A stretch of DNA of 64,000 nucleotides from Saccharopolyspora sp. NFXS83 (GTDB lineage: Bacteria > Actinomycetota > Actinomycetes > Mycobacteriales > Pseudonocardiaceae). Position 1 is the first letter of the stretch. Each line of letters starts with the position of its first letter. This document shows, one piece after another, positions 17,124-26,862 of this stretch. Under the pieces are notes generated by a model. That model did not search any database. It worked only from the letters and a program-made list of their open reading frames with translations, and was not told the DNA's origin. The translations under genes and the position numbers were made by a program. Location: contig NZ_JAPFGB010000005.1 of NCBI RefSeq assembly GCF_026241095.1, positions 248,001 to 312,000 on the forward strand. The letters are read 5' to 3'.

Positions 17124-17942
17124 TCACCTGGTCCTGCGGGCTTGGGCGATGAGGTCGGTGAACGTGGTGATCAGGTCGGCTTCGCGGAGCGGGTTGATGC
17201 TGACCCAGTCGCCGTTGCGGCCGACGCGAACCCGGCCCCTCGGCCCGTCCACCCAGGACAGTTCGGCGCCCGCGCGCACGGCGGTGCCGTCCCGGCGGCG
17301 CCGCGTCGCGCCGAGCTGGCCCTGGCCGCGCACCTTCGGCAGCAGCTTGATCAGGTGGTCCAGCTGGGCCGGGTCGCCGCCGTGGTCGCGCACCAGGTCC
17401 CGCAACCGGCGCTGCCGCTCGGCGTCGTGCTCCACCTCGTCGATCTCCCGGCTCGCCGCCGCCACCGCTCGCGCGGGCAGCGTGATCGGCATCGACCGGG
17501 CGGCGTCCAGCTCGGGCACCACGGCGAGCAGTTCCCGCAGCAACGAGTCCTCCGCGACCCGGTGCACCGCCACCACGTCGGCCGGTTCCGCGCCGAGCAC
17601 CCGCTGGAGGATCAACGCCTGCGACCGGTAGAGCAGCGCCGCCACGCCCGTCGTGCCACCAGCGCCGGTCAGCACCAGGTCCACCGCCCCCCGGTGCTCG
17701 CGCAGCGCCGCCACCAGCTCCGCGGCGAGACCGACCGGTCCGGAGTCGTCGGCCAGTCCGCGCAGGCCCAAGGTCTGACCGGCAGTGTTCAGCAGCACCT
17801 CGCGTTCGCCGCCGATGCGGCCGAACGACGGCACCCGCAGCGGGAACGGGCACGGCACTCCGGCGTGCGTGGCGAGCAGATCCAGCTCGACGAGCCCGAA
17901 CCGCACGCCCACCGCCTCGTCGGCGACGCTCCCCGCGATCAC
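17124..17942 (-). CDS. EspG-family type VII secretion chaperone
   Basis: Protein of 272 residues resembling ESX secretion-associated EspG, the cytosolic chaperone that binds PE/PPE-type substrates before export. Family-like parts: VELDLLATHAGVPCPFPLRV near the N-terminus, a central domain with VDLVLTGAGG, and the C-terminal RVRVGRNGDWVSINPLREADL. GTG 17942 overlaps the TGA of the preceding gene (GTGA), so the two are translationally coupled. Gene order PPE-like, EspC-like, EspG is the expected substrate-plus-chaperone layout. No EccB/C/D core genes lie in this window. Confidence 0.8.
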   Translation of the reverse strand: MIAGSVADEAVGVRFGLVELDLLATHAGVPCPFPLRVPSFGRIGGEREVLLNTAGQTLGLRGLADDSGPVGLAAELVAALREHRGAVDLVLTGAGGTTGVAALLYRSQALILQRVLGAEPADVVAVHRVAEDSLLRELLAVVPELDAARSMPITLPARAVAAASREIDEVEHDAERQRRLRDLVRDHGGDPAQLDHLIKLLPKVRGQGQLGATRRRRDGTAVRAGAELSWVDGPRGRVRVGRNGDWVSINPLREADLITTFTDLIAQARRTR

Positions 17943-18283
17943 GACTGCTCCCCGCCCGCGGCCCGCAGGATCCGCTGAATCTCGGCGTCGTTGTTCAGGT
18001 ATCCGGTCACGGTCTCCTGCAACGACGCGTGGAAGGTGTTCACACGGGTGTCCGCGCCGCCGAGCTCGCCGGTGAGGCCTGTTTCTCCCGCCGCCGCCCG
18101 GAGTTTCATGGCCAGGTGCAGCGCGGGCGGTGCCGTGCCGAGCATCGGCAGGCGTTGCGCCAGCGCGCCCGCCGAGTTGACCAGACCCGTTGTGCCTTCG
18201 CCGATCGCGGTGAGCGCGGTTACCTGCGTGGTGAGCTCGTCCGGCTGGAGTTGAAAACCCTTCGAAACGTTCTCGGAAGTCAT
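17939..18283 (-). CDS. EspC/WXG100-like ESX-associated small protein
   Basis: Small helical protein of 114 residues beginning FQLQPDELTTQVTALTAIGE, which resembles the EspC/DUF2580 group of ESX-associated secreted proteins. It is 12 bp after the PPE-like gene and coupled to EspG. It could pair with the PPE-like protein as the export heterodimer, as PE proteins pair with PPE proteins. No signal peptide, in keeping with type VII export. Family assignment rests on size, helical pattern and position. Confidence 0.65.
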   Translation of the reverse strand: MTSENVSKGFQLQPDELTTQVTALTAIGEGTTGLVNSAGALAQRLPMLGTAPPALHLAMKLRAAAGETGLTGELGGADTRVNTFHASLQETVTGYLNNDAEIQRILRAAGGEQS

Positions 18284-18295
18284 CGTGCGTTCCCC

Positions 18296-19486
18296 TCACT
18301 CCCCGATGACCGGGGGCATCACCGGCTCGTCGACCTCGAAGAGCCGCTGGTCGATCAAGGGCAGCCGGTTGCGGTGCTCGGCGCCGTCGTCATCGCGGTC
18401 CCGGCCCGCGGCACCGCCCGGCATCATCCCGCCGCGGCCTCCTCCTCGGCCCGCGCCCGCCGCCGCTGCCTGCGTGGTGGCCGCGCGCGGTGCCGAGGCG
18501 CCGATCCCCGCGCGCCCGCCCGGCGGCAGCGCCGTGTCCAGCGGCCCGGGGCCGACGAGCTTCCCCCACGGCACTCCGCCGCCTCCGGAGGCGCCGCCGC
18601 CCGTCGGGGATCCGCCGGCGAACCCCGCCGAGCTCGTCGACGCGGGTCCGGTGATCGCCTCCCCCGGCCCGGCGGATCCCGACGCTCCCCCCGCCCCCGC
18701 GGAACCCGCCGATGCGATCGACCGGCTGCTGCCGAGCAGGCTCTGCTCGTAGTCCTGCATCACGTGCACGGCCTGGGCCTTCTGCTCGGCGGACGCGACG
18801 TTCGCGAGGAAACCGCTCGCGACGCCACCGGCCACCGCCCCCACGGCGGCCCCCATCATCGCTCCCGGAGCGGCGCCGATCCCACCAGCGCCGGCGCCGA
18901 GAACGCCGCCGATCACCGTTCCCGCCGCCGTTCCCAGCGAGGTACCGGCGCCGGTGAGCGCCGCGGAATCGGTCGGCTGCGGCATCGTGTCCCGCGCGAC
19001 CGACAACGCGTCGCCCGCCTCCCGCACCGCCTGTCCATTGGTACCGGCGCGAGTACCGATGTCCGAGGTCCGGTCCCCCAGTTCGCCCAGCTCACCGGCG
19101 GCTCGCTGCGCGGCCTGCCCGTTCCAGTTGCGTTCCAGCGCCCCACGCTGTTCGCGCAATCCTTCGGCGTGGCCGGTCAGTTCGGTGCCGTGCCGCTCCC
19201 ATTCACCCGCGACCTCGCCGACATCACCGACGTCGGCTCCCTGCCACAGCATGTCGTAGAGCTGTTGATGCGTGTAGGAGTTCCAGTTCGTCCCGTCCTC
19301 CGGGATCGGCGAGCCGAAGTACCCCTCCCACACGTTGCGCAGCGCGTCCACCACCGGCTGCGCCAGCGCTCCGACCGGCCCTCCCTGTCCCAGCACGGCG
19401 GTCGCGGTGTCCGCGAGGGACTGCACCCCGTCGGACGCCACGGCGATCAGATCGTCTTCTCCCGTGTCGGTCATGTCCCGTTTCAT
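18296..19486 (-). CDS. PPE/WXG100-like type VII secretion substrate
   Basis: Protein of 396 residues. The N-terminal helical half carries W121-N-G123 in a turn between helices (EQRGALERNWNGQAAQRAAGEL), as in WXG100/PPE proteins. Residues about 175-230 form a glycine/alanine-zipper hydrophobic stretch that could insert in a membrane. The C-terminal third is a Gly/Ser/Ala/Pro-rich low-complexity linker ending in an acidic tail. First gene of the three-gene cassette and the likely secreted client of EspG. Start could be ATG 19486 or ATG 19474. Confidence 0.7.
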   Translation of the reverse strand: MKRDMTDTGEDDLIAVASDGVQSLADTATAVLGQGGPVGALAQPVVDALRNVWEGYFGSPIPEDGTNWNSYTHQQLYDMLWQGADVGDVGEVAGEWERHGTELTGHAEGLREQRGALERNWNGQAAQRAAGELGELGDRTSDIGTRAGTNGQAVREAGDALSVARDTMPQPTDSAALTGAGTSLGTAAGTVIGGVLGAGAGGIGAAPGAMMGAAVGAVAGGVASGFLANVASAEQKAQAVHVMQDYEQSLLGSSRSIASAGSAGAGGASGSAGPGEAITGPASTSSAGFAGGSPTGGGASGGGGVPWGKLVGPGPLDTALPPGGRAGIGASAPRAATTQAAAAGAGRGGGRGGMMPGGAAGRDRDDDGAEHRNRLPLIDQRLFEVDEPVMPPVIGE

Positions 19487-19654
19487 CCCCCTGCATACCG
19501 GAATACGACGCGGTGAAACGGTATCCGCGACCGATGAAATCCTGATGAAACGATGATCGTCGCGGTCACCACCGCCGCCTCGGCACTAGTTCGCGTCCGC
19601 GATGACGCACGCAAGAGGATTCAAGGTCCGTGCAGAATGATCTTTTCGTCGGTG

Positions 19655-19825
19655 TCCTGCCAGCCGCGAAGCCGACGACCAGTGACCACCTGCGCAGGAC
19701 GACGACCGGCGGGTTCCCAGCGGCTTCCTGACGAGGACGACGATCTCGCCGTGCAGGGCTGCTACTGGGGAGTCGCGGCGGTACTCGGCAACGGGGCAGC
19801 GGGAAACCGCTGCGGTTCCGTGCGA
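19655..19825 (+). repeat. dispersed palindromic repeat, copy 4 (diverged)
   Basis: Most diverged member, in the 361-bp gap between the PPE-like start and the SARP stop. Recognisable modules in order: CCAGCCGCGAAGCC, GCGGGTTCCCAGCGGCTTCC, GACGAGGACGA, and the closing AACCGCTGCGGTTCCG. Stem pairing is poor, so it may be decayed. The rest of the gap (from 19487) holds no gene. Confidence 0.6.
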
Positions 19826-19847
19826 TGACCCGCCGCGCAGGCCCTGC

Positions 19848-22733
19848 TCAGAGGAACACTTCTCGGAGACCGGCGATCTCCGCGGTCGGGCCGGTCAGCT
19901 CCGCGAGGGCTAGCGCCGAGTGGAAGTGCTCCTGAGCCTCGCGGTGCCGCCCTGCTCGCAGGCAGGTCTCGGCCAAGCGCTGGTGCATCTCCAGTTCCAC
20001 CGAAGCCGGGCCGTCCGCGGGGAACGCTTTCAGCGCCCGGCGCTGCGAGTCGAGCGCACCTACCGGGTCGCCCAGTTCGTACTCGGCCGAGCCCAGCCTG
20101 GACAGGCTCGCCGCGTACAGCACGAGGTCGCCGAGCTCCTCGGCGGAATCGACTGCTTGACGCAGCGCGGTCGCCGCCTCGGAGAAGCGGCCGACGACGA
20201 GGTGAACGCTGCCGGAGTAGCACAGCGCTCGCGCCATCATCGCGGCGCTGCCGAGCTTCTCGCCCAGCGCATGGATGCGCTCGAAGCGTTCGAGGGCCTC
20301 GTCGTGGCGGTGGTCGACGTGCTGGAGGTAGCCGAGGTACGAGTCCGCGCGCTCGACCAGCCAATCGTCGCCCAGCTCGACGGCCGCCTCGAGCGCTTCG
20401 CTCAACGCGTCGACCGCTTCGACCTTCGCCCCGGTCAACCCGGCCACCACGCCCAAGGCGCCCAAGGCGCGGGATTCCTCCCAGCGGTCGCCGATGTTCC
20501 TGGCGGCGTGCAGAGCATCGCGGAAGCAGGAGCGCGCCGGTTCGTGGCGGCCCTGGATGAGTTCGACGCAGCCGAGCCAGAAGCGTAGCGCCGCGACCAT
20601 CCGCCGCTCGGTGGCCTCCGCGAGGTGTTCCAGCGCGATCTCCAGGGCGGCCCGGCACTCGTGGATCCGTCCCCGCCGCAGGAGGTAGTCGACGCCGGCC
20701 TCGGCGAGCAGGCATGCGTGGTCCACGTTTCCGGTGGCCACGGCGTGCGAGACCACGTCGGACAAGTCGCCCGCCGAGTTCAGCCATTCCACGGCGTCCC
20801 GCACCCCGCTGAACGGCGTCGAGCGGGTCCACGGTTCGTCCGGTCGTCCCGTGCGCTTCCAGTCGACGGCGCGGCGGGCCGCGGTCAGGTGGAGTTCGAG
20901 CAGCCGGAGGTCGGCGGCGGCGGTCTCGGCCGGGTGCTCCGCGGCGAGCCGCCGCGCGAACACGGCGACCAGATCGTGCAGCCGGTACCGATCGACGGCG
21001 GGTTGCTGCACCAGGTTCGCGTCCACCAGGTTCTCCAACACCTGACCGGCTCGCGCGGGCGAGCAGTTCAGCATCGCCGCCATCGCGACGCGGTCCAGCT
21101 CGGCTGACGGCGTCCGGCTCAGCGCCCGGAACGCGCGTTGTTCGATGCCGGGAATCCGGTGGTAGGACAGGCGAAACGCCGCTTCCACGCTCCGATCGCC
21201 TGCTGTCAGCTCGCCGAGCCGGGCGTCATCGTCGGAGAGCCGGGAGACCAGGTCCTCCAGTGTCCACATCGGTCGGTGTTGCAGTCTTGCCCCCGCGATG
21301 CGCAGCGCCAGCGGCAACCACCCGCACAGCCGGGCCAGTTCCCGGGCCGCGGCCCGCTCCCGATCCGTCGACGGGGTGCCGACGATGCCGCCGAGCAGTC
21401 CCTGCGCCGCGTCCACGTCCAGCGGCCCCAACGAGATCCGGCGCCGCACGTCCAGCCCGGTCAGCCGTCCGCGGCTGGTCACCAGCACTCTGCTTCCGGC
21501 CCCGGCGGGCAGCAGCGGACGCACTTGTTCGGGACTCGACGCGTCGTCGAGGATCAGCAGCAGCCGCAGCGGAATCGTCGCCGATCGCCACCCCGCCGCG
21601 AGCTCGTCGAGATCATCCGGGATGGCGCTGTCATCGACGCCCACGGCCCGCAGCAGCCTCCTCAGCACTCGCTGCGGCGCCAACGCATCGCGAACCTCGC
21701 TGTGGCCGTGCAGGTCCACGAACAAGCAGCCGCCGGAGCATTCGGCACGCAACACCCGCGCGGCCGTCACGGCGAGCGCGGTCTTCCCGGAGCCCGCCAC
21801 GCCGTCCACGGCGTCGACCGTCACCGCCCCTCCGCCCGCCGACGCGGTCAGCAGTGCCAGCTCCCGATCACGGCCGGCCAGGTCGCCGACGTCGGCCGGG
21901 AGCTCGTCGCGCGCGGCCCCGCGCTGGACGGTCGCGCGTGGCGTGCGGGGCGCGACGTCCTCGCCGAGCAGCACCGCCTGCTGCACGCGCCGGGTCTCGG
22001 CGCCCGGTTCGACGCCCAGTTCCTCCACCAGCCGGTGGCGCAGTTCGGCGTACACCGCCAGCGCGTCGGCCCGTCGGCCGCCGTCGTGCAGCGCGCGCAT
22101 CAGCAGCGCGGCCAGAGTCTCGTTGTCCGGGTGCGCCGCGAGCAGCGCGGACAACTCCTCCACGACCTCGGCGTGGCGACCGAGCCGCAGCTCCCACTCG
22201 GCCTTCTGCTGCGCGAGCGCGATCCGCCGCTCGGTCCAGCGGCGCCGCTGGCCCGCCACGAACGGACCGGGCAGCCCGGTGAGCGGCTCGCCCCCGAACA
22301 ACGCGAGCGCTTCGGCGCACAGCCCCACCGCCGCCGCTAGATCACCTGCCCGATGCGCCGCGCGGGCTTGCGCCGCGAGCTCCTCCAGCAGCACCGAATC
22401 CACCCGCACCCGGTCGCCGTGGAACCGGTACCCGCCGCGGTCGCCGCTGATGACGGAGTCACCGCCGAGGCTCTTGCGCACTCGGTAGACGTAGCCCGGC
22501 ACGACCTTGAGCCCGGTGCCTGGCGGCTCCTCGCCCCACACCGCGTCGAGCAGTTGCTGCCTGCTGACCGTCACGTCCGGCCGCAGCAACAACCCGGCGA
22601 GGAACGCCTGCTGGCGGACCGGCCCGAGGTCCAGTGGCGTCGTACCGCGCCAGGCTCGCAACGGACCGAGGACGGTGAAGCTCAGTCCGCACTCGGCGGA
22701 CACCGGTGGGCCGTTCACCTGAACCGGCGGCAT
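19848..22733 (-). CDS. SARP-family regulator with NTPase and TPR domains (AfsR-like)
   Basis: Large regulator of 961 residues. In order: OmpR-like winged helix (about 16-110, QQAFLAGLLLRPDVTVSRQQLLDAVWG), bacterial transcriptional activator helices (about 115-255, ending HRLVEELGVEPG), an NB-ARC/STAND NTPase with Walker A GVAGSGKTALA (about 315) and Walker B LLLILDDAS, a winged-helix region, and C-terminal TPR-type helices. This is the architecture of AfsR and other SARP activators of secondary metabolism. No biosynthetic cluster lies beside it in the window, so it may act pleiotropically. Confidence 0.9.
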   Translation of the reverse strand: MPPVQVNGPPVSAECGLSFTVLGPLRAWRGTTPLDLGPVRQQAFLAGLLLRPDVTVSRQQLLDAVWGEEPPGTGLKVVPGYVYRVRKSLGGDSVISGDRGGYRFHGDRVRVDSVLLEELAAQARAAHRAGDLAAAVGLCAEALALFGGEPLTGLPGPFVAGQRRRWTERRIALAQQKAEWELRLGRHAEVVEELSALLAAHPDNETLAALLMRALHDGGRRADALAVYAELRHRLVEELGVEPGAETRRVQQAVLLGEDVAPRTPRATVQRGAARDELPADVGDLAGRDRELALLTASAGGGAVTVDAVDGVAGSGKTALAVTAARVLRAECSGGCLFVDLHGHSEVRDALAPQRVLRRLLRAVGVDDSAIPDDLDELAAGWRSATIPLRLLLILDDASSPEQVRPLLPAGAGSRVLVTSRGRLTGLDVRRRISLGPLDVDAAQGLLGGIVGTPSTDRERAAARELARLCGWLPLALRIAGARLQHRPMWTLEDLVSRLSDDDARLGELTAGDRSVEAAFRLSYHRIPGIEQRAFRALSRTPSAELDRVAMAAMLNCSPARAGQVLENLVDANLVQQPAVDRYRLHDLVAVFARRLAAEHPAETAAADLRLLELHLTAARRAVDWKRTGRPDEPWTRSTPFSGVRDAVEWLNSAGDLSDVVSHAVATGNVDHACLLAEAGVDYLLRRGRIHECRAALEIALEHLAEATERRMVAALRFWLGCVELIQGRHEPARSCFRDALHAARNIGDRWEESRALGALGVVAGLTGAKVEAVDALSEALEAAVELGDDWLVERADSYLGYLQHVDHRHDEALERFERIHALGEKLGSAAMMARALCYSGSVHLVVGRFSEAATALRQAVDSAEELGDLVLYAASLSRLGSAEYELGDPVGALDSQRRALKAFPADGPASVELEMHQRLAETCLRAGRHREAQEHFHSALALAELTGPTAEIAGLREVFL

Positions 22734-22898
22734 GGGAAGAGACTACGCAGTGGATCAGCACCAGGAGGTGCTTTTCACGCGGATTTCCCGAATTCCCTCG
22801 GAAGGCGGCGCGCGGATCGCCGCCCGGCTCCCCTGCGGATCAGCACGCCCGAGGCTCTGACCGGGAATATCGCGACGGTGCGGCGGTGTTGGCGTGTC

Positions 22899-23270
22899 AT
22901 GGACGAGCCGACCGCCGACAGCGCCGAGCCCGCTTCGGCGCGGGAACTGCTGGCTGCCGAACGCGCCGGTGCGCTGGAGCGGATCGAGTCCCTGCGGCGG
23001 CAACTGACGTCCATCCGCGAGGTCTCCACCTGGACGGGCGCCGACGACGAGCACGATCCGGAAGGCGCGACCATCGCCTACGAACGAGCTCAGCTGCAGG
23101 GCCTGCTCACCGACGCCGCCCGCGAGCTGGAAGCGCTGGACCGAGCCACGACCCGCCTGGACGAGGGCTCCTACGGCCACTGCGAACGCTGTGCCGACCC
23201 CATCGCCCCAGAACGCCTCCAGGCCCTGCCCGCCGCCACCACCTGCATCGCCTGCGCCACCCGGCCCTGA
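22899..23270 (+). CDS. DksA/TraR-type C4 zinc-finger protein
   Basis: Small protein of 123 residues. A long predicted coiled-coil (about 15-90, with acidic tip GADDEHDPEG) is followed by a four-Cys zinc finger CERC-x17-CIAC. DksA and TraR proteins of this shape enter the RNA polymerase secondary channel. Typical motifs: LDEGSYGHCERC and ERLQALPAATTC. ATG 22899 lacks a strong ribosome-binding site. It is divergent from the SARP gene. Confidence 0.85.
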   Translation: MDEPTADSAEPASARELLAAERAGALERIESLRRQLTSIREVSTWTGADDEHDPEGATIAYERAQLQGLLTDAARELEALDRATTRLDEGSYGHCERCADPIAPERLQALPAATTCIACATRP

Positions 23271-23436
23271 CCGGTCGGCGCAGGTCGATGGCCCGTGTGA
23301 CCGGTGAGACCGGGCGAAGGTCCACCTGCGACGCGGTGGCGGAGGAGCGCGAACGATCCGACCTGGTGCCCCGCGCATCGTCGGTCTTCCGGTCTGCGCG
23401 TTCGGGCGGGAGCGGTCGCCCGCTCTCGGCGCTGGG

Positions 23437-24629
23437 TCATGGGGCGGTCGCGCGGCGGGACCAGGAGGTCTTCGACGTGCGGGTGGCGATCTACCAGAGC
23501 CGGTACCGCTGGACGTCGGCGGTACCGGCGGGGCCCAGAGGTGCTGGAGGTCCCGCGCGAGCCGTTCGACGGGTTCGGCCGCGCGCAGCGCGCGGGCACC
23601 GAACACTTCCTGGGCCAGTCGCACCGAGTCCGCGCCGCGTTCGACGGCGACGTGTTTCGCGTTGACCAACTCGGCGTCGCAGTCGCCGCCCTGGTCGAGC
23701 AACCAGGCCGCGTGGTGGACGATCTGACGGGCCGTCATGTAGTTGGACTGGATCTGTCCCACGCGCTGTTGAACGGTTTCGTGCCGTGACAGCCGGGAAT
23801 GCCCGCCGGCGTAGTCGACGGTGACCTCCAGCAAGGCGTGGTGAAGGCCGAGGGCGACGGCGGCGATGTCCAGGCGACCGTGAACGATGCTGGCTAGGTG
23901 GGCGGCGGCGAACCCGTCCCCTCGTGCGCCGAGCCGGTCGGAGGCCGGTACGCGCACGTCGTCGAAGTCGAGGTCTCCGAACGAGAATCCGCGCAGGCCG
24001 AAGGCGGGTTCGTGGGGGTGCAGGGTGAGTCCGTCGGCGTCGGAGTCGACGGCGAACGCGCTCAGCTCTCCCTCTCCGGTGCGGGCGACGACCGCGTGGA
24101 CGTCGGCGATGTGGGAGTTGCCGACGAAGCACTTTCGCCCGTTGAGGACGTAGTCCCGGCCGTCTCGGGTGGCGGTGGTGTCCATCCCGAGGACGTGGCC
24201 GCCGGAACGGGGTTCCGTCACGGCGATCGTGGCGAGCGTTCGTCCGCCTGCCAGGGCCGGAAGCCACACCCGTTGTTGTTCGGGGGTGGCGATCCACCGG
24301 AACATCGCGACGGGGATGTCGCCGGCCTGCGTGGCGGCGCCGATCGCTCCGGAGACGCGGGAGAGCCGGTCGACGATGAGCACCTTGGCGCGGTGGTCCC
24401 ACCCCGGCCCGCCGTGGCCGGTGGGGATGGTCGCGCCGATCCAGCCGAGCCGGGCGATCTTTCGCACCAGGTCGCCGTTGACCTCTCCCGCGGCTTCGAG
24501 CTCCGGAACTCGGGGACGGACGTGCAGGTCGGCGAATTCGGCGACCGACTCAGCGAGGGCGCGGTGCCGGGGCAGCAGGAAGTCGCGGTCGATCTGATCG
24601 TCGTGGTGGTGGCTTCGTCCGTCGGGCAT
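23437..24629 (-). pseudogene. acyl-CoA dehydrogenase, disrupted near its C-terminus
   Basis: FAD-dependent acyl-CoA dehydrogenase by its N-terminal and middle parts (AVTEPRSGGHVLGMDTTATR, GRKCFVGNSHIADVHAVVAR). The start at 24629 has GGAG 5 nt upstream. The frame is intact to RDLQHLWAP; then a one-base loss near 23545 shifts it. In the shifted frame the expected family end GPAGTADVQRYRLW appears, followed by TAG at 23491-23493 and then IATRTSKTSWSRR ending in TGA at 23437-23439. So there are two lesions, a frameshift and an amber codon where Gln would fit. The unshifted frame runs on into antisense of the DksA-like gene. Sequencing error could explain one lesion, less easily both. Confidence 0.65.
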
Positions 24630-25064
24630 CAGCACTCCGTTCGCGAGGTCACGGCGCACGGCCGGTCGAGGTGGGCGGCCCGAGGCGCACGGGCATCGCG
24701 CGCTCCCACCCGTGGGCTTCGGGTGCCGGGGCGCGTTCAGAGATCAGCCGGGCCAGCCGGGTCGCGCGGTCCTCGATGAACTCCCGACCCGAGGCCGAGC
24801 TTCACCGCGAGGACCTGCCCACGCTTGCTCAACAGCGTGGAACTTGCTTTGCGCGACAACCTAATCCGCGCGCGCCGCTCGGAAAACGCGCCCGCGCACG
24901 ATGCGCGGGTCGCCCCGGCTTCCCGCGCGTCTCCTCGACGACGCCAACGCCCGGTGGCGGGCGGCGGACCACGGGTGCCGCCTGCAGCGATCAACTCGCC
25001 AGGCGGCGCTGACAGCGCTCCCGTCCTGGCGCCGCACCTCGGGCCGAGGGCCTACCTTGGCCCT
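24630..25064. other. gap with a possible minus-strand gene fragment
   Basis: About 435 bp without an intact gene. On the minus strand 24649-24800 reads GREFIEDRATRLARLISERA and continues to a TGA at 24649-24651, a protein-like C-terminus. It has no start, because a TGA precedes it, while the neighbouring frame just upstream reads TLLSKRGQVLAVKLGLG. Joined by a one-base shift these would form one small protein. Family unknown; this could be chance. Confidence 0.25.
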
Positions 25065-25844
25065 ATGAGCGAAGACGTCTGGGCCGAGTTGGCCGGTCAG
25101 TTCGCCGATGAGGCCTACGCCTCGGTGAAGGGGCGGGTGCGGACGTACGTGCTGCACCGGCACTTGCTGGAGCACCTGCCGCCGCCTCCGGCGCGGGTGC
25201 TCGACGTCGGTGGCGGTGCGGGGCACCAGTCGTTCCCGTTGGCGCGGACCGGGTACGAGGTGACGGTGCTCGATCCGTCGCGGGCGATGCTGGACAAGGC
25301 CGAGCAGCGGCTTCCCGCCGAAGCGCGGGATCGGGTGACGCTCCTGCACGCCGACGGCGAGAAGGCCAGCGAGGCCGTCGGCGGCGAGCGGTTCGACGCC
25401 GTGCTGTGCCACGGAGTCCTCGGGTACCTCGACCGGCCGGAGCCGCTGGTCGAGCAGCTGTGCCGGTGCGCGGCGCCCGGCGGGCTCGTGTCCATCATGA
25501 CCGCGAACGCCGAGGCGATGGCGGTGCGCCCGGCGATGGAGCAGCGCTGGGAGGACGCGCTGGCGGCGTTCGACTCCCGCACCGAGATCGGGGTGCTGGG
25601 AGTGCCGGGCCGGGCCGATACGGTCGACGAGCTCAGCGAACTCCTGCGCGCCGGCGACGTGGAACCGCTGCGCTGGTACGGGGTGTGGCTGTTCGTCGAC
25701 TGGCTGGGGTTCGGCGGGACCGAGCTCGACCCGAGCGATGAGCGGCGGGTCGCGGCGACGGCCGCCGCCGAACTCGAAGCGAGCCGGCGCGACCCCTACC
25801 GCGGTCTCAGCCGCGTCTTCCACCTCGTGGGCCGCAAGAACTGA
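25065..25844 (+). CDS. class I SAM-dependent methyltransferase
   Basis: Soluble methyltransferase of 259 residues with a Rossmann fold: motif I VLDVGGGAGHQS (about 42-53), the acidic end of strand 2 in VTVLDPSRAML, motif III-like LLHADGEKA and motif IV FDAVLCHGVLGYLDRPE. The C-terminal part (RWYGVWLFVDWLGF) may form the substrate pocket. It resembles the CmoA/UbiE-like group often annotated only as methyltransferase. ATG 25065 lies 4 nt after a possible -10 (TACCTT at 25053), suggesting a short or absent leader. Substrate unknown. Confidence 0.85.
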   Translation: MSEDVWAELAGQFADEAYASVKGRVRTYVLHRHLLEHLPPPPARVLDVGGGAGHQSFPLARTGYEVTVLDPSRAMLDKAEQRLPAEARDRVTLLHADGEKASEAVGGERFDAVLCHGVLGYLDRPEPLVEQLCRCAAPGGLVSIMTANAEAMAVRPAMEQRWEDALAAFDSRTEIGVLGVPGRADTVDELSELLRAGDVEPLRWYGVWLFVDWLGFGGTELDPSDERRVAATAAAELEASRRDPYRGLSRVFHLVGRKN

Positions 25845-25880
25845 CGGACACCTCACGCACCGGATCGCTGCCGACCGGCT

Positions 25881-26768
25881 TCACCGGAGGCGCGCTTCGG
25901 CGAAGTGGAACGTCGGTCCGGCGGGGTCGAGGACGGGCGGCACGACGCGACCGTGGGCCTTGGCCAACGCCGTCGGGTCGACCAGCCGCGCGTTCCACCC
26001 GCGGGCCGCGAACCACGTCGCCGGATCGTCCAGCGCACTGCGCACCGGGGACCGGTTGTCGTCGAGGACCTCCCGTCCCGACGCGAACGTGCGCGCCTCG
26101 AACACGCTGCGGTCGGCGACGTCGGCGAACAGCGCGGATCCGGGTGCGGACAGCTGCCGCGCTGCCGACAGCAGCACCTCGACCTCACCCGGCCCGAGGT
26201 ACATCAACAGCCCCTCCGCGATCCACGCCGTCGCGACGTCGGGGGCGAATCCGGATTCCCGCAACGCGACCGGCCAGGTTTCCGTGAGGTCGGCGGCGAC
26301 CGATGCCCAGCGCACGCCGGGGGCGGGCGCGACGCCGTCGAGCACGTGCCGGACGAAGGTCACCACCTCCGGCTGGTCCACCGCGAACACGTCGACCGGC
26401 CTCGGCCACGGGAGGCGCAGCGCTCGGGTGTCGAACCCGGCGCCGAGCACGACGACCTGCCGCGCTCCGGCAGCCGCCGCCGCGAGGACCGCGTCGTCGA
26501 TCCAACGGGTGCGCAAGGCCAGGAAGCCGCTCATCGCCGGGACCATCTCCCCGGGAGTCGCTCCCTCGGCCAGCCGGCGCCACTGCTGGTTCGAGTCCGG
26601 CGCCGCCGCCACCGCCGCGTCCACCAGCTTCCGCGCCCACGGATCGCGCACCAGGGCACCGGGGGCGGCGGATTCGACCGCGCGTTCCTGAGCCACCGCC
26701 GCGGCCGTCAGGGCCACGCCCTCCGGGATGGACGGTGTCCGGCGCGCCGAAGGATCTTGGCTGGTCAC
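25881..26768 (-). CDS. SAM-dependent methyltransferase, LCM/PF04072 type
   Basis: Methyltransferase of 295 residues in the leucine-carboxyl-methyltransferase-like group that is greatly expanded in mycobacteria and relatives. Diagnostic parts: RTRWIDDAVLAAAAAGARQVVVLGAGFDTRALRL (motif I VVLGAGFDTRA), DVFAVDQPEV (acidic strand 2), and WIAEGLLMYL. GTG 26768 is supported by GGAGAGGAG 8 nt upstream. It is convergent with the other methyltransferase. These proteins often act on small metabolites; substrate not predictable. Confidence 0.88.
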   Translation of the reverse strand: MTSQDPSARRTPSIPEGVALTAAAVAQERAVESAAPGALVRDPWARKLVDAAVAAAPDSNQQWRRLAEGATPGEMVPAMSGFLALRTRWIDDAVLAAAAAGARQVVVLGAGFDTRALRLPWPRPVDVFAVDQPEVVTFVRHVLDGVAPAPGVRWASVAADLTETWPVALRESGFAPDVATAWIAEGLLMYLGPGEVEVLLSAARQLSAPGSALFADVADRSVFEARTFASGREVLDDNRSPVRSALDDPATWFAARGWNARLVDPTALAKAHGRVVPPVLDPAGPTFHFAEARLR

Positions 26769-26862
26769 GAGCGATCTCCTCTCCAGGCCCCGCCGGGAGC
26801 ACCACGGCTCGCGGCGGAACCACGACGATCCGGCCACGATATCCCCGGAAATCCAGGAAAAC

